This document shows positions 53,445 through 61,224 of a DNA stretch of 64,000 nt, piece after piece. Numbering within the stretch: position 1 is the stretch's first letter; every line of letters starts with the position of its first letter. This DNA comes from CBDANW01 sp965197825 (GTDB taxonomy: Bacteria; Acidobacteriota; Vicinamibacteria; Marinacidobacterales; DATDRI01): assembly GCA_965197825.1 (NCBI GenBank), contig CBDANW010000003.1, positions 744,001 through 808,000 on the forward strand. The letters are read 5' to 3'. The position numbers were made by a program, and so were the translations under genes. Under the pieces are notes generated by a model that saw only the letters and a program-made list of their open reading frames with translations, was not told the DNA's origin and made no database searches.

Positions 53445-54506
53445 CTAGTTTTCATACAGTGCTGCCAGCAAAGCACCTCGAGCCGTGGCGGTCAGGGGTT
53501 CTTTGCCCAAGTGGACACCCGCCAACGAGATCGGAAGTTTCTGTGCCGTCAAGGCACGTTCGAATTTGAGCTTGAAACCTTTGGGAAGCGCGCTTCCTCC
53601 CGCCAGCACGACGGGCAGGGGACTATCGAGTTTCGGCATCCTCTCGGTGCGCACCAACGCCTCTTCGATGCTTTCGACGACGGTGTTGATGAGATCCTGA
53701 TAGTAAATGTGGAGCGCCCCCTCGATTTTGGACCGGGCCTTGCGATTCAAGTCGAGTCCCTCTTCCTTGATGGTGCGAACTCGCGTCGCGATCTCGCCAC
53801 TCACCTTGCCTACAGCCTCGTCGATGTCGTCCCCACCTTTCTCGATGGCGAAGGCAAAGACCGGGACCGATAGATAGGCGAGAGCCACGTTGGTCAGTCC
53901 ACCGCCGAAGCTGATGCCGAGTCCGGAAAAGTTCTCTTTCTCGAGCTCGGAGAAGACAACGGCCAGCCCCTCGTTGATGCTCTTGGCTTCGTAACCCATG
54001 CTTTCCAACATCTGCTTCATCAAGGCTTCGTGGTAGACGAGGCTGGTGGGTGCACTGAGCGGCGCGCCGGGAACGCTGTAGCACACGAGGCTGCCCTTGG
54101 ACTTCTTCCCGCCTAGCAGCTTCTTGACGATCACCTTGAGAAGCTTTTGCGCGTGCGGCTCGGTGGCATTGACCAGGCCGTGCCGCATCGGCCGTCGCGT
54201 CTCGGCGTTGAACATGTTGGCGAATTTGGCCGCTCCGTTTCCGTAGACGACGATACGGCGGCCGTCGCGGACGTAGTCGATGTGGTTCTGAGCCAGGATC
54301 TGTTCGGTGAAACGGGAGGGGGGGAGATCGATGAATGCGTTGAGCTCGGCGGCGGACTGTAATCCGCCACCGTTCTTGCGTGCCGTGACGACAGTACTCG
54401 TGCCGAGGTCCAGTCCCGCCGCTTCTCCGTTTCCGTGTCCGTTCGCGCGCGCGCGAGGCTTCCCACTTTTAGAGGAACTCTTCCTTACGGATTTTCTGGA
54501 GACCAT
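53445..54506 (-). CDS. actin-like ATPase, paralogue 1 (subfamily unknown)
   Basis: A 353-residue actin-superfamily protein. Phosphate-1 AAGLDLGTSTVVTARKNGGG, phosphate-2 FSGLGISFGGGLTNVALAYL and adenosine motif VVLAGGSALPKGFKLKFERA are clear. It is not MreB, which is encoded separately at 20225; motifs differ, for example AELNAFIDLPPSRFTEQIL, INEGLAVVFSELEKENF and KIEGALHIYYQDLINTVVES. The N-terminus is basic (RKSVRKSSSKSGKPRARANG) and may bind membrane or DNA. ATG 54506 is used; the frame is open to 54572. A paralogue follows 62 bp downstream. Role could be a filament or an unknown cytoskeletal switch. Confidence 0.8.
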   Translation of the reverse strand: MVSRKSVRKSSSKSGKPRARANGHGNGEAAGLDLGTSTVVTARKNGGGLQSAAELNAFIDLPPSRFTEQILAQNHIDYVRDGRRIVVYGNGAAKFANMFNAETRRPMRHGLVNATEPHAQKLLKVIVKKLLGGKKSKGSLVCYSVPGAPLSAPTSLVYHEALMKQMLESMGYEAKSINEGLAVVFSELEKENFSGLGISFGGGLTNVALAYLSVPVFAFAIEKGGDDIDEAVGKVSGEIATRVRTIKEEGLDLNRKARSKIEGALHIYYQDLINTVVESIEEALVRTERMPKLDSPLPVVLAGGSALPKGFKLKFERALTAQKLPISLAGVHLGKEPLTATARGALLAALYEN

Positions 54507-54746
54507 GGCAATGTTCTTTATGGATTCACCAGGTCGTTTTAGGGGAACTTCTCCGCCTCGGGCAGTACCCACCCTGAAAACTAGTATATTCTAGAAGATC
54601 CTTCGGAACAGAAAGCTAGAAAATCGTACCACCATGCCTAGTTCCTGTCAACCGGCTCAGAAACTACTTGATTTCTAGGAGTTAAGGCGTCTGACGAGAC
54701 TGATTGAGAAATCTCGTATATCGACGCCATAGAGAGCGTGAGGGTT

Positions 54747-55424
54747 TTAACCCCCAATCCTTCGCGCTCGCTCGAGGTCCTCCAGCGTGTTGAGATTGAA
54801 GAGCGCGGTCCCCTGTGGGTCGAGTCGCGCGAGCTCGTGTCCCTCCACCCAACGCACCGCGAGATCGTCGAGGAAGTCGGCAGCCTTGAGCTCGCCGAGA
54901 TCCAGCCGAGCCTCGAGTGCGGGGAGGCAGCGGTTCGAGTAGAAGGCGCACACGGGGACGGGCACGCCCCGTGGCCGTGGGACGACCGCGTCGTGTCCCG
55001 AGAGCAGACCCGAGAGTCCACCGAGGAACTCGCGCGTGAGGAATGGCAAATCACACGCGACCACCAGAACGATGTCTCGTTCTGCGGTGGTGAGGGCGGT
55101 ATGAATGCCCCCAAGAGGACCCGAGCGCGGTCTCCGATCGGGCTGGACAGCAACACCCAATGCGGCATAGGGCTCTACGGGCGACTGACCGGCGAGAATG
55201 CGAACCGGCTCGTAGTCGGGCTCGAGGAGCTCGACAAGGGCTTCGATCAGTGTCCTCCCGGCCGGTTCCTGGAGGCGAATCAAGGCTTTGTCCTTTCCCA
55301 TGCGGCGGGAGGTGCCTCCGGTCAGGATGGCGGCTTCAATCGCGGTATTGCCCAGCGTCACTTGTCGTCCTATGAGAGAAGAGCCTTGCGAACGTAGTAT
55401 AATCAAGCGACCCCTGCTGCTCAT
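54747..55424 (-). CDS. mobA: molybdenum cofactor guanylyltransferase MobA
   Basis: A nucleotidyltransferase with the MobA signature AAILTGGTSRRMGKDKALIR, the metal site region DIVLVVACDLPFLTREFLGG and a C-terminal DPQGTALFNLNTLEDLERAR. It transfers GMP to molybdopterin. ATG 55424 is taken; GTG 55364 just before the domain is equally plausible, since neither has a strong ribosome site. No other molybdopterin gene is nearby. Confidence 0.87.
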   Translation of the reverse strand: MSSRGRLIILRSQGSSLIGRQVTLGNTAIEAAILTGGTSRRMGKDKALIRLQEPAGRTLIEALVELLEPDYEPVRILAGQSPVEPYAALGVAVQPDRRPRSGPLGGIHTALTTAERDIVLVVACDLPFLTREFLGGLSGLLSGHDAVVPRPRGVPVPVCAFYSNRCLPALEARLDLGELKAADFLDDLAVRWVEGHELARLDPQGTALFNLNTLEDLERARRIGG

Positions 55425-55834
55425 GAAAGTTTTGTGCCGTCTTTTCAGGCGGCCTTTCCGCGATGGGGAGTGTGATGCGGGGAGAGTCGGAACCCTGAAG
55501 CCTTGAAAGAAGACCCCGTCGAGCGTCTTTTCGTAGCCAGTCTGCGGAGCGCACTCGAAGACATCGCTCCGGAACGCCTGGACGTCTTCGAGAACTGGTT
55601 TCCGCCCGGCGATCGCCGGCCGCGGTTTCACATCGCGCCGGTGATGGGAGCGGTCAGCTACCTGAGCCGCGATCTGGAATTCTACAAGGTGGTCATGGAA
55701 AAGGCGGGGCGCATCGCGTCGGTTTGGTGTTACCAGCACATGTCCCCGGTGGAGCGCAAGTTTTGGGCCTCGATGCCCCAGGCTGGAAGAGAACGCGCAG
55801 TGGTGATGTCTTAAGATTCCTGTCAAAGAAAAAC

Positions 55835-55899
55835 GATGTATGGTTCCCCAAGCTCAAACCCGTCCCCGTCATGGGGACAGAAAAGGAGAACCATACATC
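55835..55899 (+). promoter_or_regulatory. leader hairpin masking transposase ribosome site
   Basis: GATGTATGGTTC (55835-55846) is the exact complement of GAACCATACATC (55888-55899), which directly precedes the start ATG at 55900. An inner hairpin GTCCCC-GTCAT-GGGGAC occupies 55862-55878, and the Shine-Dalgarno AAAAGGAG (55881-55888) lies between them. RNA made from outside promoters would fold and hide the initiation site, as in other IS families. Copy 1 keeps the same structure on the other strand with one base fewer. Confidence 0.7.
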
Positions 55900-57150
55900 A
55901 TGGGAAAGGTACTACCGAGTCAGCGATTGCTCAAGCAGTTCGAGGAACAACTGGTATTTGGGGAGATGAATCTCTCGGAGATCGTCCGGTCGGGAGCTCA
56001 GATGATGCTTCAATATGCGTTGGAGCGCGAGGTGACGGAGGCGTTGGGTCGAAACTACTATGAGAACGCTCCGGCAACGACGAAGGAGAAGGGACGACGC
56101 AACGGGTATGAGTCGCATCGGGTCCTCACGGGCGAGGGAGCGGTAACGGTGCAAGTGCCGCGGGTACGAGAAACAGAGAAGGTGTTTCAGTCAAAGATTC
56201 TCGACGCCTACGTGAGCCGGACCGAGAAACTCGATGAACTGATCGCGCGGATGTACGTCCACGGGATGTCGACGCGTGACATTGAGGCGACGTTCGCGGA
56301 CGTGCTGAGCGGCACGGGTGTCTCGAAGTCGGTGGTGAGCCGGGTCACACGGTGTCTGTCGGAGGATTTCGAGGCGTTTCGAAAACGGGATCTCTCGAAC
56401 GAGAAGCTGTTGTATCTCGAGCTCGACGGCACGTACCTGCGCTACCACCAAGGAGCGGAGAGAAAAGAGCCCATCCTCGTTGCGACCGGCTATCGCGCTG
56501 ATGGGACGCGAGTTCTTCTTCATATCGGTGTCGGCAACCGAGAATCCTACGAGAACTGGAAGGGGTTCTTGCAGGAGATAGTGGCCCGAGGAATGAGGGA
56601 GCCGTTGCTCATCGTGACGGACGGGAATCCTGGAGTGCTCAAAGCGATCGCAGAGGTCTTCCCTCGAAGCCTCAAGCAACGTTGCCAGAAGCACCGCCTC
56701 GAGAACATCCTGGGCAAGGCTCCGAAGGAAGTGCGCGACGAACTCAAGGCGGCCATCCTTGAGTCGTTCCATGCGAACAGCTACGAGCAAGGGCTGAAGA
56801 AGGGTCGGGAGGTGATCGCTCGGTACCGTCAACGATTCCCGAGCGCGATGAAGTGCATGGAAGAGACCCTCGAAGCGTGTCTTCAGGCGCTACGCCTTCC
56901 TGCGGCGCATCACAAAAGGCTTCGCACGTCGAATCTACTTGAGCGCACGTTCGGAGAGCACAAACGTCGCACAAAGGTCATTCCTCACTTCTTCACCGAG
57001 GAGGCCGCGATGAAACTCTCGTTCGCTGTGCTCTTGGCCGTCGCAAACAAATGGCGCGGCGTGAGGATGGATGTCTTCGCCGCTAGGAAAGTCGAGGAGC
57101 TTCGCAACGAGCTTCTCCCGCAAGGCACGTCGGAGGAATCAGCAGCTTAA
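55900..57150 (+). CDS. IS256-family transposase, type B copy 2
   Basis: Identical in the 416-residue core to copy 1 (50590-51840), with the same DDE triad (ELDGTYLRY, VTDGNPGVL, LLERTFGEH). The open frame extends upstream to 55840 in the leader (MVPQAQTRP) and differs there from copy 1 by a one-base indel, which supports ATG 55900 as the true start. Confidence 0.94.
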   Translation: MGKVLPSQRLLKQFEEQLVFGEMNLSEIVRSGAQMMLQYALEREVTEALGRNYYENAPATTKEKGRRNGYESHRVLTGEGAVTVQVPRVRETEKVFQSKILDAYVSRTEKLDELIARMYVHGMSTRDIEATFADVLSGTGVSKSVVSRVTRCLSEDFEAFRKRDLSNEKLLYLELDGTYLRYHQGAERKEPILVATGYRADGTRVLLHIGVGNRESYENWKGFLQEIVARGMREPLLIVTDGNPGVLKAIAEVFPRSLKQRCQKHRLENILGKAPKEVRDELKAAILESFHANSYEQGLKKGREVIARYRQRFPSAMKCMEETLEACLQALRLPAAHHKRLRTSNLLERTFGEHKRRTKVIPHFFTEEAAMKLSFAVLLAVANKWRGVRMDVFAARKVEELRNELLPQGTSEESAA

Positions 57151-57502
57151 CCGAGCGCGGGGAACCGTACGGAGATTTGACAGGAAAATTAAGACTTGAC
57201 CCGCGCAGTCAGGCGGCTGCTTAGGGCCGGGCTCAAGAACATCCAACGCGACGGGGAGCTTACCACGCGACGGGAAGGCTCCAAGCTCTTGCTCACGTTA
57301 TCGAACTCCATTTTTTGCCGCACCGTCTCCGGGAACGGTCCGGTATGTCTCTACTACGCTTTTCTTTTCTCGGGGTTGATGGAGCAAGCGGAGCTTCGTT
57401 GGTCAGCGGTCGTCGAGTCCAGCTGTGGGAAAGCGGATCGGACGGAGTGTCGTTTCGAAGCCTCTTCCTGATGAGACCGTCCAAGCACTATGCCGGGGGG
57501 CG

Positions 57503-58600
57503 ATGAAGCTGTCGGAACGATGGGTGGGTGTTTGGGCGGTTTTCATATGGTTTTCCGCGCCATTACTGCCGGCCTTGAGAAGTTATCTCAACGAGAGCGT
57601 GCCAGGAGGATTCGGTCGTTACGTCGCGGCAGGCTTGCTGACGGTTGCGGTCGGGGTCATCGGTCTGGTTTGGGTGCGCCAGCGGGACGACCGATGGCAA
57701 GCGTTCGGGAAGCTCGCCTTGGTTTTGGCCTGCTTCGCCGCGCTCTATACGCTGCTTGCTTCTCCCGATCCGCGTTCTAACCTCGTCGAGTTGGCTCATT
57801 TTGCGGAATACGGAACGCTGGGAGTTCTCGCCTTCGCCTCGCTCGGACGATTGTCTCCACCCGCCCGGTGGGCGCAGACCTTGCTTCTGGTGGTCGCAGT
57901 GGGGGTCGTGGACGAGGCCATCCAATGGGCTCTCGCCTCGCGCGTTGCCGAGATCCGGGACGTGGCTCTCAACGCGGCGGCGGGGGGACTCGCACTTTGT
58001 TACGTCGGCTGGGTGCTACGAGTAGCCAACGACGGGCACAGCGCTCGCTTGACTCGGAGTGAGATGCGACAGATCGCCACGGTGGGCGCGCTCCTATTGC
58101 CGGCGCTCGTCGCCTTTCTCTACGTGGTTCATCTCGGCTACTGGATCCGATGGGGCGACATCGAGTTCGTCTCTCAGTACCGCGCCTCGGAGATCGAGCG
58201 TGTGGGGGAGGATCGTCGAGCTCGCTGGGCTTCTTGGCTCGAGGTCGAAGGGAACGACCTGCAGCGACCGGTAGCGAAACTTTGGGCGCTCGAAGACTTC
58301 TACGTTACCGAAGCGAGACGACATATCCAGGCGCGCAACGAGGCTGCGGATGGAGGGGATGTTCACATCGCTACCGGTGAGAACCTGATAGTGGAACGAT
58401 GGTATTCGCCCTACCTCGAGGTCGCGGGGGCGGCGCGCGCCGATTTGCCGGTCGAGCTAGGCGGGCCCTATCGGAGCCTTGTGCTAGCGCATCTATGGCC
58501 CGAGCTCGGGCTTCCGACGGTGTGGGGAGCTTTCATCGGGGTCGAGCTCGCGCTGGTCGGGCTTGCGGTTTATTTGGGACGCTTGGAGAGGAGAGCATGA
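57503..58600 (+). CDS. VanZ-like membrane protein
   Basis: A 365-residue protein with about six membrane helices in the first 200 residues. The VanZ core is LVELAHFAEYGTLGVLAFAS and VVDEAIQWALASRVAEIRDV, where the conserved H, E and D residues are present, followed by LNAAAGGLAL. The C-terminal half adds a soluble segment of about 130 residues and a final helix (FIGVELALVGLAVYLG). ATG 57503 follows a GGGGGG stretch; codons upstream overlap the broken V4R gene. It overlaps the next gene by 4 bp. Function unknown; VanZ relatives are linked to envelope resistance. Confidence 0.8.
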   Translation: MKLSERWVGVWAVFIWFSAPLLPALRSYLNESVPGGFGRYVAAGLLTVAVGVIGLVWVRQRDDRWQAFGKLALVLACFAALYTLLASPDPRSNLVELAHFAEYGTLGVLAFASLGRLSPPARWAQTLLLVVAVGVVDEAIQWALASRVAEIRDVALNAAAGGLALCYVGWVLRVANDGHSARLTRSEMRQIATVGALLLPALVAFLYVVHLGYWIRWGDIEFVSQYRASEIERVGEDRRARWASWLEVEGNDLQRPVAKLWALEDFYVTEARRHIQARNEAADGGDVHIATGENLIVERWYSPYLEVAGAARADLPVELGGPYRSLVLAHLWPELGLPTVWGAFIGVELALVGLAVYLGRLERRA

Positions 58601-59913
58601 AACGTCGCATCACTTTTTCCTTCGTTCTATTGTTGACGGCCACTGCGTTAGCTGTCTTTGCCGCACCGGCACCGAGTCGTCAGGCCAGCGAGGAAGAGAT
58701 CGCTCGGGCCTTCAAAATGCTCGGCGAGATCCTTGGCCTGCCCGAGAGCCGTCCGGAGGACTTGAAACGGCGGGTGGAAGAGGTCGGTGGGCTACGTTTC
58801 GCCAGCAACGTGCCGATCGACTTCATGACGCGCGACGAGCTCGCCGCGTACATTCGGCAGTTGTTCGAAAAAGAATATCCACGCGAGGTTGCCGACCGCG
58901 AGGAGAGGATGCTGCGCGCCTTCGGTTTTCTCACCGCGGACGAGGACCTGCGAGCCATTCGGGAACAGGTTCTCAACGAGAACATCGCCGGCTTCTACGA
59001 TGAACGGCCGGGGGCGAAGAAGTTGTTCGCCATCTCCACGTCGTCCGGGGAGACTCTGGATTTGATGAATCAGCTCATCCTGTCTCACGAGTTGCGGCAC
59101 GCGCTTCAGGATCAGCATGTGAATTTGGGGCAAGTACTCGGCGAGGGAACCGACTTTGACGATCGGCGGCTCGCTGCGTTGAGTCTACTGGAAGGCGATG
59201 CCACGCTGCTCATGGAGAAATATCTATCCGGCGAAATTCCCGGAGGAGGTGCACAAAGTGACGCTCTGGCGGGGCTTTTGGGAATGGGGGGCGGGAACAG
59301 TCGGGCGCTGGCCGAGATGTTCGCCGGACCGCAGCTGCGAGGGGCACCGCCTGTCGTGCGGGAACAGCTGCTCGTTCCCTATCTCGAGGGAAGGAGCTTG
59401 GCGGTCGCGATCTTCGAGCGCGGTGGCTTCCGGCTTCTCAATGAGCGCCTGGCCGATCCCCCGCGTTCCATGGAACAGGTGCTCCACCCAGAGAAGTATC
59501 TGGATCGGCGGGACGAGCCGAGGGAGTTGAATGTAGCCGAGGCGACAGGGGAGGTCGTGGAATCCGAAGGGCGGCTAGGAGAGTTCTTTATCCGTGTCTT
59601 GTTCCAGCCGGTCATGGCGAGGCAGGAGGCAGAGCGCGCCGCGGCAGGTTGGGGAGGAGATCAATATGCGCTCTGGGTTGATGACGGCAGGTATCGCCTC
59701 GTATGGCATACCACCTGGGACACGGAGCAGGAAGCGCAGGAGTTTCACCAAGCGTTCACGCGCTTTGCGTCGCTCCGTTACGGAAGCGGTGTGTTACCAC
59801 CCGAGGTCGGCGAGACGGTGACGCTCGAAGGTGACGATGGGGAACGTAGCCACATCCGCTGGCGCGGGCGCGACGTGACGTTGGAGCGTGAGGGCCTCCG
59901 TCTGGAGGAATGA
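58597..59913 (+). CDS. secreted HExxH metallopeptidase-like protein
   Basis: A 438-residue protein with a signal peptide (ITFSFVLLLTATALAVFAAP). A zinc site LSHELRHALQDQHVNL lies near residue 170; LSLLEGDATLLMEKYL about 35 residues later could give the third ligand (E in EGDA), as in gluzincins. The family is common in Acidobacteriota and not characterised. ATG 58597 overlaps the VanZ stop (ATGA), so the two are coupled. The larger open frame from 58399 is overlap. Confidence 0.75.
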   Translation: MKRRITFSFVLLLTATALAVFAAPAPSRQASEEEIARAFKMLGEILGLPESRPEDLKRRVEEVGGLRFASNVPIDFMTRDELAAYIRQLFEKEYPREVADREERMLRAFGFLTADEDLRAIREQVLNENIAGFYDERPGAKKLFAISTSSGETLDLMNQLILSHELRHALQDQHVNLGQVLGEGTDFDDRRLAALSLLEGDATLLMEKYLSGEIPGGGAQSDALAGLLGMGGGNSRALAEMFAGPQLRGAPPVVREQLLVPYLEGRSLAVAIFERGGFRLLNERLADPPRSMEQVLHPEKYLDRRDEPRELNVAEATGEVVESEGRLGEFFIRVLFQPVMARQEAERAAAGWGGDQYALWVDDGRYRLVWHTTWDTEQEAQEFHQAFTRFASLRYGSGVLPPEVGETVTLEGDDGERSHIRWRGRDVTLEREGLRLEE

Positions 59914-60488
59914 CCAAATGAGGAGAGGGCCGACAAGCTTGACTTGGCTTGTGACTGGCTTAACCGGCCGTTTTCTCCATCATCACTTTCCCCGAGCCTT
60001 CCAGGCGAACGTTGAGGGATGGGCGGGAATGGGGGGACATGAGCTCGGCCAGGGCCTCGTCCTCGACGATCGTGGGAGTCAGGTCGCCGGACCAGGAGAT
60101 GACGTCGGCGCTGGATACGTTCACCGGATACCCCGGCGTCACGGTCAACACCAATGGTTTCGTTTGCACGGATAGCGCAATCAACCCCGTTCCCTCGATG
60201 GCCAGTACATGCATTCGCGGCTGGGGAGCCCCCTCCCGTTCGATGCTCGCGTAGCGCGGCGTCAATGTCTCCTGACAGGCCAGGAGATGTGAGGGCTCGA
60301 CGAAGATCTCCTCTCCATTCACTTGGAGCACGGTGATCGCGCGCTCCCGGTCGGTGAGCAAAAGCCTTCCGGTGCCGCTGACGATGACCAGCGGCGTTGC
60401 GCCTTCTTCGTAACTCCTCGCCGTGGCCCGTCGTGACAAGCGTGTCGGAATGTTCCATCGTGAGCAGTCTTGAAAGGAGTGCGAAGCG

Positions 60489-60833
60489 ATGGAAGCGAGG
60501 ACAGCATTTCGTAGGCGAGCACGTGAAGAAGATCGTGGCCGCACAGGTCGAGGGCGGCGTTACTCGCGGGAACAACGTCGCGAAGCGGTGCTGTATCTGA
60601 ATCAGATGAAGGATCAGGGCGCGAGCCTTGAGGGTGTCGCGAGGGGGCTCGGGGTGAGTGGCTGGAGTCTATCTCGATGGAATCGAGAGGAGGCTATGAG
60701 GGGTATCGTTCGGCGTGTCGAAGTCGTGGAATCGGAAAAACGCACGGAGATTACGCTGGTAACCCCGCGAGGGTATCGAATCGAGGGTCTGTCGGAACAG
60801 CGGCTGCTGCGGCTTGTTGAGCAGCTGGGATGA
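60489..60833 (+). CDS. tnpA: IS66 accessory protein TnpA
   Basis: A 114-residue helix-turn-helix protein (YSREQRREAVLYLNQMKDQG, LEGVARGLGVSGWSLSRWNR) of the IS66 OrfA type. Its tail GYRIEGLSEQRLLRLVEQLG is typical. The stop overlaps tnpB by 4 bp (ATGA). It may regulate or assist transposition; it is not the catalytic protein. Confidence 0.87.
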   Translation: MEARTAFRRRAREEDRGRTGRGRRYSREQRREAVLYLNQMKDQGASLEGVARGLGVSGWSLSRWNREEAMRGIVRRVEVVESEKRTEITLVTPRGYRIEGLSEQRLLRLVEQLG

Positions 60834-61210
60834 AGTGGAATAGCCGTCGGGTGTCGGCGTGGGCGTACGCGGCGCCGGCGGATCTCCGCAAGGGCTTTGA
60901 CGGTCTGTCGGCGCTGGTGATGAACGAGCTTGGTCGTGACCCGCTGAGCGGTGAGCTGTACTTGTTCGTCAGCCGCAACCGAATCCGCGCGAAAGTTCTG
61001 CACTGGGACGGGACCGGACTGTGCGTCTACGCGAAACGTCTCGAAGAGGGAAAGTTCGCATGCCTGTGGTCCAGCGGTGACGGCGAGCCAGTGCGACTGA
61101 CGACGACAGAGTTGTCGTTGTTTCTGGAGGTGAGCCGGTTGGTCGGAAAAATATCTTTGTCACCTCCTGAAATGAAGCATTTTTCACTTGCCGTGAGATC
61201 GTCTCTATGA
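60830..61210 (+). CDS. tnpB: IS66 accessory protein TnpB
   Basis: A 126-residue protein of the IS66 Orf2 family with the blocks ADLRKGFDGLSALVMNELGR and LYLFVSRNRIRAKVLHWDGTG. It is required for IS66 transposition in known members, mechanism unknown. This is not the IS200/IS605 TnpB nuclease. Confidence 0.92.
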   Translation: MKWNSRRVSAWAYAAPADLRKGFDGLSALVMNELGRDPLSGELYLFVSRNRIRAKVLHWDGTGLCVYAKRLEEGKFACLWSSGDGEPVRLTTTELSLFLEVSRLVGKISLSPPEMKHFSLAVRSSL

Positions 61211-61224
61211 TCTAATCGTATTCC

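Larger units (their letters stand above)
55802..57201 (+). mobile_element. IS256-family element, type B copy 2 (1400 bp)
   Basis: Same ends as copy 1. The 8-bp target duplication CGCGCAGT is perfect at 55794-55801 and 57202-57209. It interrupts the V4R-like gene in the same direction as that gene. Near-identity with copy 1 indicates recent movement. Confidence 0.94.
55503..57471 (+). pseudogene. V4R-like domain protein split by type B IS
   Basis: The 5' part (TTG start 55503, LKEDPVERLFVASLRSALED) runs to GRERAV; the IS enters there. The 3' part resumes at 57210. Joining the flanks and dropping one 8-bp duplication gives RERAVRRLLRAGLKNIQRDG in frame. The C-terminal PVCLYYAFLFSGLMEQAELR followed by VVESSCGKADRTECRFEASS fits the V4R (4-vinyl reductase-like) small-molecule domain pattern C..G..E..C..G..C.F. 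The ancestral protein had about 190 residues and no other domain. As it stands the product is cut near residue 101. Confidence 0.8.

Noticed and set aside
60830..61210. TnpB as an RNA-guided nuclease (IS605-type)
   Set aside because: The 126-residue protein is the unrelated IS66 Orf2 protein; it has no RuvC or zinc-finger motifs.
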